From: Trichuris trichiura
Lineage: Eukaryota > Nematoda > Enoplea > Trichinellida > Trichuridae
Direction: 5' to 3'
Assembly (NCBI GenBank): GCA_037903355.1
Contig: JBAJFE010000062.1
Span: 434,001 to 498,000, forward strand
DNA length: 64,000 nt
Position numbers and translations under genes: made by a program. How positions within the stretch are numbered: position 1 is the first letter of the stretch; each line of letters starts with the position of its first letter. Positions 1 to 11,939 of this stretch are shown here, one piece after another. The notes beneath the pieces were generated by a model. It saw nothing but the letters and a program-made list of their open reading frames with translations. It was not told where the DNA came from and made no database searches.

Positions 1-3000
1 CGTTCGAGAATGTGAACGAGGATTCTTTCGCTGCTCAAGAGCGTCCGGTAGAACAAAAATCGCCATTTCGGTTATATCTTTATACATCCCGTGAGGCTGT
101 TGAAGGATGCAACAGAGGCTGCAGAATGGATTACATCTTCGCTCACAACTGCATCGCATAGCGTGATTTTAACGTCCTATTCAGTTAGAGGGAAGTGTGC
201 TCATTGGAAAACCGGTCGCAAGCAGTAATGAAGCTCAGAATCTTCAATGACGCAAGCAGTACGCCGGATTTTTCTTCAATGAACTTATCCAACACACAGA
301 ATCTGCCATCCCCAAAGCGCGGTCACCAACGTGACATGAACCATTGGTCAGATGGTTGGATGATCTCACATAATTAAGTATTGTCCAATCCGGCACTGGA
401 CAAACGGTCAGCCTTAACAAGCACGTCTACAGAAGCCTTCACCTGCTGGCCGACCAGTTTTTAATCGTTGGCATCCACTGCTCAAAATTTGGCCGCACAT
501 ACTGGAAAAGCACATATGCCAGGCGGACGTCTGGTAAAAGAACATGCCGACTCGCATGTATACCGACAGCAATCAGAAATCAACAGAGCCATCCAAGGGA
601 AATCTTTCGTTCTGCTCAACTTCATCCTCAGTTCTGTACAAAGAGCATTCAAACCAGGTTCATCGATGACAACAACATGTCCAATGACTTGGCCAACCTT
701 TCACTTCTCTACACAAAAGCATTTTTGCTGTGAAACAGACGCAAAAACATTCAGTCGTTTCATCAGTGAGCAGCTAATGAAGCACACGAGTCGATTTCGG
801 CAAAGAGCACCTCCATAATCAGCTAACGGCCTGTATGAACTGGTCACGCCTGGGCGATTAACAGAAGCAACATTCTTCAAGAAACCACTTCAGCTTTCTT
901 AACTCTTAGACAATCCTTTGCGGGATAAGGTTGCCTATGATGAACAGTTTTAGGCATCCATTTTCTTTGCATTTGCGTCATTGCGTTCCGCTGTGACATA
1001 CATGCACGGCGGTGCCTCGCCTAATCATCCGTTGAAGTATATTATCAGCTCTTGACAACAGCGAATGGCAGAGAATTACTTTTGAGTACACAGATCGTGC
1101 TAACGCACTGATGCATTGAAATAGACAGAAACGATACGAGACACGAGCCATTAGTGTATACTTACCGAAAAGAAAATTACTTTCCTTTTGAAAAACATGG
1201 GAATTCAACCTCACGCGATTTGAGTCTTCATTAAATATCGACACTTCGACTCCTTTCGTCACAATATGCCTGGGATGTCACAAAGGGAATTCCAGTACGT
1301 TTAACGGCAGCTTGGACTCCACATTGGCACTTAGAGTGAGGAATGTCGTCCACAGTAAAGCATTTTATCTTCGAGAAACTGCAGATCACATGAGCAGTCT
1401 CATAGTTCTTACTATTTTCAGTGTGCTTTTCATGAAACGGAAATGCCGAAAGCAGACATGCGAAAGGCTAAACGCTGGCGACAAATGACTGTATATTTCG
1501 TCTTCATTCATCGTACAAAATGTAGTGACACTTGCAGTACCGCTTAAGCAATCTGAGCACACGTACTCTTGCCGGCACACCAAATACTAACCGCACCATG
1601 TCGAGGAAAGCTTTACAGTGTAAGGCTAAGCACATCTGCTTCACCAATCAAAGCGTTGCAGCGAATATGTTGCAGACTGACTTTCATGTTGTGTATCATA
1701 GATTAAGTGGAGAAAAGAGACATTTTCCATATGAACATATAGCACCGCTGCGTTGGAATTCCACCGGCAGACTACGTTCGACGCATCAAAACAAAACGTT
1801 TCAGTGCTGCGATTACAATAGTGACAAAGCCTGTCGTGGTCCAAAGGAGTTGGGTGTCAGTCACGAGTACTATAGCTGATTTTCACTGCGCTCCAAAGCA
1901 GCTATTCACTTTTTCTTTGTTTTTATTGAGCCAAAAGTGGTCATCGCTGGAAACGACAAAATCACTATAATAACCACAGCCTTGTCGAAACTGTTCCACA
2001 AACCAGGGCACAAACAAGAATTCTGCCTTGATTTCGTAGGTGATAGAGTTGAACCGGAGGATAATACCATTGGTCGAATCAGTTTTCAGTGCTCACTTTA
2101 CTCTTCTCGACAGAACGAATATTTCACTTTACATTCATTCAAACGCAACTTCTCCATTGTAAAAACGGAAGAACTTAATGGGAAGTCAGCAGCCGTCTTC
2201 TTCCATTAACATTTGCAGTATTTGAGAGGCACCATAGAGCAGGCAGGTCAACGTCAAAAATATCAGAGCCCACACTCCTTTCCAACTCATAATAACGTCT
2301 GTGTAAGTTCGAAGAACTCACCTCTCGCTGCAGACGTTGCCTTCTTTACAGAAGCTTTAAGGCTCTATTCGGTATTCAACACTGGCATAGTGAAAGTGTG
2401 AGCAGTACTGATCAGTGCGCAAATCACTACCTGGACAGCCGTGAATATATCTCGACGAGGCACTGAAAAAGATTCGAATGAACACAGCACAAGCTTGTCA
2501 ACGTGCGAGAAACGAACCTGAATAGGGCATTTTCACTGACATTAAAGCAACGGAGAAAGAGAGTTGGTCAAGAGTGCCTGCAATACTTCACAATTGAACT
2601 GATACGCCGCCATGTCCATTCATGAACTGGGTGCGTTTGAATGTCACTTAGCTTGCCGGTCAACACGCACACTCTTCCCAGAACCAAGTCGAATTGCAAG
2701 TTTTCTTCAGCTCTGATAATGGAATGCATTGTGTGAACTAACAGAGTTACGCAAGACGACGCTGGCGCTTCTGTGATTGCGAGGACAACATTTTAGTTGG
2801 CAGAGCTGAGCTCTCCTGTATGGTACTAGTTAACCGAAAGCAGAAATCATTTGCGTGTCGCAATGCCACTGTTTCATCTGTTATCTGCCTCTCACAGATA
2901 ACGCGAATTCTGGACTCCCGAGCGTCTAACGGATTTCCACTTTGATAGCGAAACGCGTTCTTAGCAGTAGCCGTAACCATTATTTGAATACCATATTTCC

Positions 3001-5946
3001 GTCAGTATCTTCTATCATAGGCAGCCTCTCTTGAGTGCAAGCAGCATCTAAAATGAGAAGGCTGCTGGGAGCGTACGGTTATCAGCTCGCTGCTGTCCAT
3101 GCTGACTAATTGCATTCCCTGTTTGTGGAGGTGACACGCTGCTTTCATACCATAGACACAACTGCTTCGCTTTCATTTGCTGTTATTCTTCTTCGCTGAT
3201 TTAGCGTATGGCTATTTTGTGCTTTGTTTGTTCCACCGGAGAACTCCGATACCTGTAACAGCTCCTCTATCCATCAGTTCTTCTTTCAGTGCACACATTT
3301 GACATGATGCGTTCTGCTGGGCAAAGCCGTCAGTTTTTACTGCTTGAATTCTGAAAACTTGGGTAAAGCTCCTTGGATGGGCAAACACCACCGTGTCTTT
3401 TTAGCGCGGTTTGAAGTTAAGGCTTAGGTAATCAACATTCCTGTTCACCTTTCGCAATTCATGAAATGGGAACAAACCACGACTTGGATGTCAGCAGCAG
3501 AACAAAGTCAATCAATGGCGACGACGAAAAATAACAGTAGTATACCTCTGAGCAGCAGCAATAATTTGGATGTAACCATTATGGAGACCGTAAAGCAGAG
3601 GTCGATGTAAGACCACTTTGAATGCATACTAACGTCACCGTTGCAATAGATGTTCACTGCAATTTCATAGACAGACCTGCGTTGACTGCGCTATTCTGCT
3701 CTGCTCATAATAAGTATGGTTGTTCAACAGAATAACATTAACACATCCAAATGGGCGACCGCTCACAAATATTCAACTGAGCAGCAACGTAGAAAATAAC
3801 GCAGTAGAGTAGCGCCGGAAAAGAGGTGAACCAGACGTTCTTTACCATTACGGACCATCCGTGTGGTTACCATGTGACCATGACAAGGTACTTCACTATC
3901 AGCTGTGATCATGAGCCACATGTGACCATCATGTGATCATAACTGCTCAGTACTACAATGAGGTCAAATTGAGGTCATGAGGAAAGCTCCTCTTCGTTTC
4001 GTGGCGTGAAATGTTGTACGCTCTAGCGAATCAACTTAAGCAAACAACGTAATCAGCTGAGGTCTCCGTAAAGTCGCATATATTTTTCCGCACACAGAGC
4101 AGCACTGAAACTTTGGCCACTTTAAACAACACCTGAGCGTGATGTGCTTTCATGGAGCATTCCATAACTTCTTCCAGACGCTTTCTGAATAGCAAGTATA
4201 CTGCGAAGAAAATTTTGAGCTGTTTTTCAGAAAAGGTGAGTTCGGGGCACCAAGGTCGATTCGTTTCTTGAAATGGATCGCAGGTACAGCGTCGATTATA
4301 TGCTTCTTCTTACAACGTATGGGCAAGTGAAAAACGGTTCAACGCCATGTACGTAGTGTAATTAGTGAGCTACTTTCTATGCTTCATTAGAAGAGAATTC
4401 ATTGGATGTCTTGATCAATACACGACGTAGCGAACTACGAGAGAGAGACGCAACAGGACGACACAGGCGCAGTATTCACATAGACCGCCATCGCCAGCAA
4501 TGACCGCTTTATATACCTTTTCTCTGAGTAAATACCTCGGGTCATTGCATAATTGCCTGTTTGCCACGTGCTTCCCTAATTGCCGAAGTAAAATGATTGG
4601 TCAGTTTGGCCACGGCTAACTTCGGTGACCTTCCTCGTGACTGCCTTGGTCACATGAGCAGTTGTTTATTACACATAGATTATGACTAATCAATCGGCAA
4701 TGCGGAAATGGAATTAACACATGAGTAGTAGTTAGCATTCGTTCATACCCATCACTGTGGAGGTAAATCTGCTGTCCGACTTCAACCTGCAGTGAAATTG
4801 AAATTGACCACAGACAATGGAAGTTTTTCTCGCTGCGATTAAGTTGAACAAGTGCCCTCTCAACCGAAGAGTAAAAACAGTCGGCTGAGTAGAATAAACG
4901 TTTTTCCATCAACCAAGTACACTGTCTTTTCTGTGCAGAACCTTCATACATAACCTGAACAAAAAGGAGGTAGTATTATTTTGAAACTAACGCTACGCTC
5001 AGCTCCAGTGCTCTTTAGCCTTCGATTAGGCGCACAATGGCTAAGGGGCGCAGATGTGTTCTTCTGGTGTGGGAAAACAGTTGATGAGCGGTAAGGTGCC
5101 AGCTTTTTTGGGTGGACGATTTAGCCAAAATGAAATGGAAAATGGTGCGCGAAAAGGTAGTTTTACATCTTTGCAGCTATTAAATGGGGCCACTGAATGG
5201 GAAGTAAGTTCAGTAAGCAACAGGTGGTTTTGCTGCGGTTATTTTGACTCGAATCTTAAGGGGAAGGTTTTATATAGAGTTTACTAAGCGTCAATGCTTG
5301 ACAATAAAACGAAGGGCTTTGATAGAGACTATTAACTACAGCAGTTTGTAATTTAAGTGAACGTTCAAAGTGCAATGAAATGTGAGCAGACGCATTGCAA
5401 ATGGATTAAAGGTATGAAGAAGTATTGAGTGATCAACTGCTGAAATCTGGCAACATTAGCTGTGAATTCATGAAAGGCTGCTAGAGGGTGAACAGGGCAG
5501 CAGTCGACGACTTAAAGCTGCCTACGAATCATGATGCATTAAGGTGCGGTAGAAGACGCGAAAACTTGAACATTTTTAAAAATATATTAACGGATTCGAA
5601 AATACGCGCGCGTCTATGCGCATTAGGCTAAGATTTCATAGAAAGGTTTTTGCCTAGAAAAAGACTCTTCACAACGTCAGCCAGCGAAATAATAGCATAC
5701 ATAATTGGAAGTTTGTTTCGACTTTGCAGTGGCTACCAAAACGGTTGACGAATAGAGCAGGATATTCGTATATCCCAGTGAAGAGATCTTCGGGGCCAGT
5801 TGGTTTTAAGATTTTGGTTGCCTTTCGTCCGAGTGATCAGACGCTTGAATTATGAGTGAATAAATGAATCAACAAAACTGCATATTAATAGAAAGCCGTC
5901 ATTTTATTACGCGACAGGATATAAGGAATTTAACGGCGAATAAACG
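1..5946. other. Long stretch with no recognisable gene
   Basis: Several open frames of 60-116 codons occur on both strands here, for example around 468-818, 1532-1879 and 4616-4951. None has a recognisable domain, a convincing chain of splice sites or a signal peptide. A minus-strand frame across roughly 490-690 stays open but resembles nothing I know. The stretch could be plain intergenic DNA or very old transposon remains. Confidence 0.5.
3871..3940. repeat. Three copies of an 11-base E-box-like motif
   Basis: CATGTGACCAT occurs at 3871-3881 and 3919-3929, and CATGTGATCAT follows directly at 3930-3940. The last two copies abut. CATGTG is a classic E-box core, but nothing else here shows regulatory function and no gene starts nearby. 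Confidence 0.5.
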
Positions 5947-6213
5947 ATGATTGCTGGCAAAATTGTCAAAGTGCAAATTGTCGTCTTTCTAACAATAATT
6001 GGGTTCTTCTTGGTTGTTCACATGAAGTGTATACGAGTTCGCGACGGGTATGTAAATTTTAATTTACTTCTTTGCGCTTTCAGCCTACTTATTACTGAAA
6101 AAGTTGTATTTCCAAATCATGCAGCAAAATCATCCAGCTGTGTAATTCAATATCGCCCTCGCACAAGAACCCATAGCCGATCTTCAAAAATACATTTCTT
6201 TTTGTGGTTTTAA
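5947..6213 (+). CDS. Candidate short gene with N-terminal membrane anchor
   Basis: The frame opens with a basic stretch followed by a strongly hydrophobic segment at about residues 9-25, like a signal anchor. A possible 36-base intron (GTATGT..TTTCAG, 6050-6085) would remove a low-complexity part and keep the frame, giving a protein of about 76 residues ending at 6213. No family is recognised. The intron is shorter than the 41-60 base introns elsewhere in the window, so the model is weak and the frame may be chance. Confidence 0.2.
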   Translation: MIAGKIVKVQIVVFLTIIGFFLVVHMKCIRVRDGYVNFNLLLCAFSLLITEKVVFPNHAAKSSSCVIQYRPRTRTHSRSSKIHFFLWF

Positions 6214-6300
6214 TGCTTACATAGCAACTGACGGCTGTACATGCTTATCGTACTTGAAAATCAAAACAGAAAACAACAGTATGGCTTGATTATTCTAAAC

Positions 6301-6400
6301 CCTAGGTTCTCAAAGTGGGGGATATCGCCTCCTTGGGGGCAATGAGAAAGCGCAGGGGGCAATGGGAAACCAATGCGGGGGTGCTGGAAATCACATAAGA
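6301..6400 (+). mobile_element. hAT-type transposon end (relic)
   Basis: The sequence starting GGTTCTCAAAGTGGGGG at about 6305 has the form of a hAT-family terminal inverted repeat, and it is followed by the G-rich subterminal repeats typical of such ends (GGGGGCAATG recurs). I do not see the matching opposite end within the next kilobase, nor any transposase frame. It is probably a decayed or solo end. Confidence 0.45.
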
Positions 6401-6898
6401 GGAGTTCTGGCAGAATTGTCTCTAGCGCATATCTATTGGGGATACATCCCCCGCCATAACGCACAGGCCAGTTACACCTTTCCTGAAAATGTTTACTCAT
6501 GTAATTTCTTCGCGTATAGCTGTCTATCTGCTGAACATTTCGCGACAAATAAACACCGCTTTATTTTTGGATCTCACAATACATGTACCTAATTTTCTTT
6601 CGCTAGTTTCTGTAACTAAACAAAACAAGTGCATCTGGGCAGATTAGCCTATGTATTTATTAGTAAAACAGCAACAGATGACAAATTCAAAGGTTTACGT
6701 GCGATCCACTTCGGATTTGTGGATCGCCCATTCACTAACTGGATGGAGACGGCTGACAGATATGCATCAGTACCTTATCAACTAAAAATCAGACGTCGCG
6801 ATTCATAAGAATTATGATAAAAGCATTAACATCCGCGTGACCTGTGAGTAGCATTTGCAAAAAAGCACGATTTAAACTGCATGCAATTCTAAGCTTAC
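6401..6898. other. Region between hAT end and NHP2 remnant
   Basis: No supported gene. It should hold the second exon of NHP2 if that gene were intact, but no frame on the minus strand encodes the expected conserved NHP2 core. Confidence 0.5.
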
Positions 6899-7159
6899 CT
6901 GATGGCTTTTCGTACAGCAGTAATTCTTTCCTTGATCAGATGATTTTCGCAGCAACTTGTACAACTTCTTCGCCAGCTTCCTGGATGCTAGCGGACTGGC
7001 AATTTCGTTGACCAAAGCGCAAAGCTGATCATAATTCTCGCGGCTCGTGAAGTCCGAAGCTCCAGCAAGCGAAACGTTGCAATCTTCCGGCCGCGTTTCC
7101 ATTTCGCTCAGAGTTTCTGTTTTTACTGTTGCTGAGGAGTCGTTTTTACTTCGCCTCAT
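6899..7159 (-). pseudogene. NHP2: Truncated, frameshifted copy of NHP2 (H/ACA snoRNP protein)
   Basis: The 87-codon frame contains the motif PLASRKLAKKLYKLLRK at about residues 56-72. This closely matches the start of the L7Ae-type RNA-binding fold of NHP2, the box H/ACA snoRNP protein for rRNA pseudouridylation and telomerase RNA. After SDQGK the in-frame translation diverges, while the +1 frame gives ITAVRKAIR, which resembles the family, so a one-base frameshift is likely. A good donor (CAG|GTAAGC, exon end 6899) follows. The rest of the fold, including the conserved VLAG segment, is absent from the next two kilobases. It could also be an intact gene with a sequence error and a distant second exon. 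Confidence 0.5.
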
Positions 7160-8132
7160 TTGTAGATGAAAAATTCGCGGAAATTCTGCTACCTAACAAA
7201 TTAACAAAACTGCAAATCTTACTTTCGTTTGCAGGTAGTGTAAAATCCATTGTATAATATATACCCCGATTGTTCCTCCCGCGCTGGAAAAGAAAGAAAA
7301 TGTAAACAAAACTGCGACAACTTTCTTCAGGTAATATGGTGTAAATAAGTTAAACCACCAATGGCAGCAGGATAAAAGTTAAACGGCAGACGCGATGGCT
7401 TTTCGCCTATGAAAAGAAGAGCAGAAGCGTTTGTTGATGCTATTAAATATGCTTCGGTAAACAGCAGCAACGAAGCCGTAGTTTCTAGTTAAAGTCTTCG
7501 CGCAAGAATTCGCTCTTTACTGGCGCCTCGTCGCTGCGCCGTCCGAAGTTGTTTCCTTGTCCAAAAAAGCTTCAAGAGCATCCAAGTAGTCTTGCGATTA
7601 GCATTACATTAATCATTCTACGCGGTGCTTTTGATTTTGGCCTGCTAAGCGTTAAGGAAGTTTCGATCATCGTTTCTAAATAAAAAAGAACGTTCCAGTA
7701 CTTCTCTCAAGATCGGAAAATTATATTTTTTAAAATAAACTGTTATTTGCTCCTAAAGATTAACCGGCGTGAAGCGCACTGCATTTTAGTCCAATAGTAC
7801 CTGCGGGTCTATTTAGTAGCGTCGCAAACACTGTATATCGATGGCCTTGATGAACTAATCAACTGAGGTGTTGTTTGTTGCTTTCAATTTAGGTCGTACC
7901 ACTTTTAGCTCTGGCAGTTGCTCGTTCATGGTTTATCAAGCGAATATTCAGCGCTGTATTTTTTGTCATTTTATGCCAGTAGAGTAATGGCTTAACAAAG
8001 GAAGTGAAAATTAAAGTTCCACACTTATAATTGACGCTACCGAAAGCGTCAAAGCGCTTTACAGTGATTCTTCACAACCTTGTGAAAAATTTGCCATTTT
8101 CAGACTTACAAATTTCCTGCTGCGCACTTTCG
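7160..8132. other. Intergenic, between divergent NHP2 remnant and SKA3-like gene
   Basis: No frame, RNA gene or clear repeat supported. The frame of the following gene is open for some 100 bases upstream of its first ATG but contains no other ATG. Confidence 0.5.
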
Positions 8133-10062
8133 ATGGAAGGCAACAACAAGGAGTTCGTCTTGCAGCTAGAGAAGCTGTTCGCTTTAGCCAAACTCGTATG
8201 TGCTGAAGTCATCAGCCTAATTTCGTACTTTGATTATTCGCTGCTTTTTACAGGTAAGCGAACGCTGTGCTTTTGATCCTGCGCTAGAAAACGTGCAAGG
8301 CACAGCCGTGCAGTTGTTTGAGAAGTGCGCTGAAGAAATACATAAAATATGTAATCACAATGTAGACGAAGGCCAACTTTCAACAGGGTAAGTTCCATAG
8401 AATGCTTACCCAGCATAGCTTTGCTTTTCTAGTTTTGCTGAAAACGATGATCCCTTATCTGACGTGGTGAGTATATTCTTGAGATAATGGTTAAGTTTAC
8501 CATTTGTAGAGGTCGTAAAAGCAAAACGATTTAACTTTACGATAAAGATTTATCATTTATGTGTTATTATTGTATTGCGCGACGAGTAGTGCTTAAGATA
8601 GGTTGTTTTATTCTTGTTAGAGTAACCACGCGGCTCCAGTGCTTACTCCTACGCACATGGAGTTTCGCCCGGCTCTCGGTGAATTTGGGGTGCCTTTACC
8701 AAAGGAAGAAATGGCATTCAGGATAGATAATTGTAACATATTTTAATTTCTATTGCATGTGTTTGACACGACGTTTGCAGCACCATGTCGTTCATCAGAC
8801 CTTGAAGAGGCAGCCGTTCTAAGTGAAAATATTACAACCAAGCCTCCGGAGCGAGTTTCTCCTGATACAGGTACTAATGCTTTTTCAGCTTGTATGACAA
8901 GTACTTGAAGCGGTAGTTGCAGGAACGCTTTTTTCGTTAGAGCCGGAGGATATTGCTTGCGCAAGTGGAAGTGAAACAGCCGCGTTGCAGGCGATAGGTG
9001 AGTCTATTGCAGGCAGTTACATTTCTCTAGTTTGCATTGCAAGTACATGAAATACTAATTGCTTGATCAGACGTTGGTAGAATACGGTTCTATGTATAGA
9101 GCAGCTTTTGCGATCGGAGCAAACAAGAACAACTGTTCCGTACGCAAAATAGTTCTTTTGTAGCCCAATTAGCATCACCGTTAGTCTGCCGTCCTTATTT
9201 AGTCATCATTGACGTCACGACCGAGGAAAATGACTTAAGCACAACAAACGCGATTAAGCAAGTAGAATATGCGCCGTTGAGAGGCTAGACAAAGGGGTGA
9301 GTGTAGGCTTAGTCAAAAAGAGCGGAATGGTACACACTAGAATTTCTCGTCCAATGTTTCCAAACCGCGGCGCTCAACCGCGCAAACTGCCAGGCACCCA
9401 TACTTGTGCCTTTGTAAGAACGCTACGTCATTAAAGCGACGACCGCAATGCCTGCTGTCTCACGTCATCATGAAACAAAATTAGCGACTGTGGGCTCGTT
9501 TGAAGTAACCCATACTTGTCCGTCGCGAACCGCTGTAGTTTCCACGAGAAGTTGTCTGCTCTAGACGGTTGTGAAAGTCGAGAAGCAGATTTCTGCACCG
9601 ACGAGACTTCGCACCCATTAATAGTAACATGCGTTACAAATCGGCATACGGTATATCTCTGACACGTATATACTTATTCATAGTTTTTTACGGAAGGACA
9701 TCTCGTGAGTAACTATCTTTGTTGGTAGTAGCGGAGTGTGGCGTCATCAGTGCTAACTGGTAGTCGTAGGTAACTGACGTCAGTTATTCTTCTAACGGCG
9801 GTATGAGCAAAGTCCAGAAAGGTCTGGTATCAAAAATTCTTATTTATAGTAGAAAGACCGGTGCAGTGATCGACACATTGAAAAGTTAGGCGTTTAATTG
9901 ATTCTGCAGCTTTGCTTTTTAAAATTCGGAAATAACTGAAGTTATGTTACAGGTCTCTACCCAAGTGGGCACATCTTGGAACTGCAAGAATTATTTGGCG
10001 ATGGTTCTTGCCTTGCAAACGCGGAGGAGACGGAGAACATCGAATTTTCAAAGTTCGAATAA
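8133..10062 (+). CDS. Seven-exon gene, possibly SKA3-like kinetochore protein
   Basis: Exons 8133-8195, 8254-8387, 8433-8466, 8621-8732, 8781-8870, 8923-8997 and 9953-10062 join with consistent phase at every GT..AG junction and encode 205 residues. The stop overlaps an AATAAA signal (10059-10064), and the ATG at 8133 is the first in frame. The first 60 residues look helical and may form a coiled coil. They are followed by an acidic, low-complexity part with a TPTHMEFRPALGEFGV segment that vaguely recalls the TP..EHFG.SEYT motif of SKA3. That link is an inference from weak similarity; the exon model itself is much firmer. The last intron is 955 bases against about 45-155 for the others, so a missed exon there is possible. 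Confidence 0.6.
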
Positions 10063-10735
10063 ATAAAAATCTTTATTTGAAATTGTTACACTTGAAATGT
10101 CGACGCTATCGATGGGCCAAGTAGTTTTGCAGCTCAACCATGTAAGGCAGCACTTTGCTAAGTGTCACAATAAAGTTCTGCCGCCGAAGTGACACAATGA
10201 GGAATTGGTACATAGCTTCACTACCATTGCAATGCTACTCGGAAAACTATATGGTAGGCCAACATAGCCGTATCGCTTAGTATATCGCATATTCTATTTG
10301 ACTAACTGTTCAAAGTACGCATTTTGGTTAATCACTCTGAAACTTTTCGCTGCAAAGATAAGGAACACACTATTTGAACTCCATTGCAACTACTCGACAA
10401 AGGTGAATATACTTATGTTGACAAAGTTAATATTAAAAAGGTAGCAGTTTTTATCGATGAAGTTATGCTTACATTTCAAGCTATTTAGAAATAAACAGCT
10501 ATTCAATAGAAATCATTGCTTTGAAGGGCACAGTCTGTTAGGGAGCAAAATGTGTTGACCGACAACAATTTTGAATTTCTAACGGGACAAAACAAATTGT
10601 AAAAAGAGTGCGTTGCTTTTGACATGTTAGTTTTCAGAGGTATATTTATAAGAAAAAAAGCTTATTTAGAGAAGAGGAGAATTAGAATGACAATAAATGG
10701 TTTATTACTCAAAGAATCCGTTATAAAAGCAAAAG
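10063..10735. other. Convergent 3' region
   Basis: AT-rich spacer between the 3' ends of the SKA3-like gene and FIS1. The complement of TTTATT at 10701-10706 gives an AATAAA signal for FIS1 about 30 bases past its stop. Nothing else is seen. Confidence 0.5.
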
Positions 10736-11939
10736 CTATCTTAGACGTAAAAGAGCTGTCGCCAATGTAATCACAATACCGCCAACGATCGAGAAAATCA
10801 CTCCCTTGTTGACGTAGCTTTCTGCAAAACATAACGCATAAAGGGGATGAGAGCATAATAACTGCTTCGAATTAATTATCAGCAGTTAACCTAAAGCCAA
10901 ACGGAATATATTTGAATATTTTACCGTTCTCAAAGTTTTGATCAATTATAACAAAACATTCATTAAGGAATAATGCGCTGAAAATCAATCTATGCTTTGT
11001 AAAACTTATTACTACGCCAAAAACGTACTCGTTCGTCACACTTTCGAAAATGAACTAAAAAGGAGTTGGACAAACAATGGCGCCAACATTAATGCAACGC
11101 AAAACGTCGAACGGAACCCACAAATGGGCACTTTTTTTTAGTGTGACAAAAGAAGCTATCAGAAACGTTACTCTTTGCTATTTCTCCACACAGTTAAGTA
11201 CCAGGAAAGGTTTTGTATGTGAATGAATTAATTTGCATACTCTCAAATGACTTAAGATTACACATTTATGGGAGATTAATTTGGTATAGCATAGTCATTA
11301 AGTAAGTGGGGTGCACATGCAAAGTGTAATTACCCTTCAAGATTCGTTTTTCGATAGCTTCTTTCAAAGCCTTGGCGCGTTCATGGAAAGCGTCATTTTC
11401 CAACATAGCGTCCAAAAGGTTTAGGGCGAAATCAAAGTTCTAAATGTACACGTTTGAAATGCCATAACGCTCGTTCGGGATTACCTTAAGTCGCGCATGT
11501 CCTACCGCAGTATAGAAAAGATAATCAAGTTTGTCATCTTTGTTGCTACCGTTGCCGTTTAGCAGATCTGGAATAAACAAATCTGGCACGGATAGTAATG
11601 CTTTTGAGCTTAAAGAAATTTTTTAACTGAAAAGCATGGTGCATGCTTCTTGCACTGCGCCAAGGGTAGATGGATTAGCATGTCAAATGAACTAATGGCA
11701 AAATGCCTTACCGCTCAAAAGGGAAAGACCAAGTCTGATGTCAGACTCCTTGCTGCGCACAAGAAAGTAAGCGTAAAGAAAAGTTGCATCAGCGGACGGT
11801 TTCCCGCTAGAAAGTTCGGCTTGGAATGCTCTCTCTGCAACCTGGTTCAGAAACATTATGCAAATTTGCAATTAAAGTAATGCAATACCTTTAGACCATG
11901 GTCGTCTACGGTTTCACGCAACAAATCGTCAGCTAACAT
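10736..11939 (-). CDS. FIS1: Mitochondrial fission 1 protein (FIS1)
   Basis: Five exons (11889-11939, 11712-11841, 11485-11567, 11334-11439, 10736-10821) encode 151 residues, the same size as human FIS1. FIS1 is a tail-anchored outer-membrane protein of mitochondria and peroxisomes that helps recruit fission factors. The TPR-like bundle is clear: LVRSKESDIRLGLSLL near residues 45-60, then DYLFYTAVGHARLKNFDFAL near 76-95 matches the second TPR helices. A hydrophobic segment near 129-148 followed by RLR is the membrane anchor. All phases agree. The gene is convergent with the SKA3-like gene. The last intron (512 bases) is much longer than the other three. Confidence 0.93.

Noticed and set aside
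1..2401. Several 60-116 codon frames that could be an old transposon
   Set aside because: No transposase, reverse transcriptase or terminal repeat features could be recognised in any frame.
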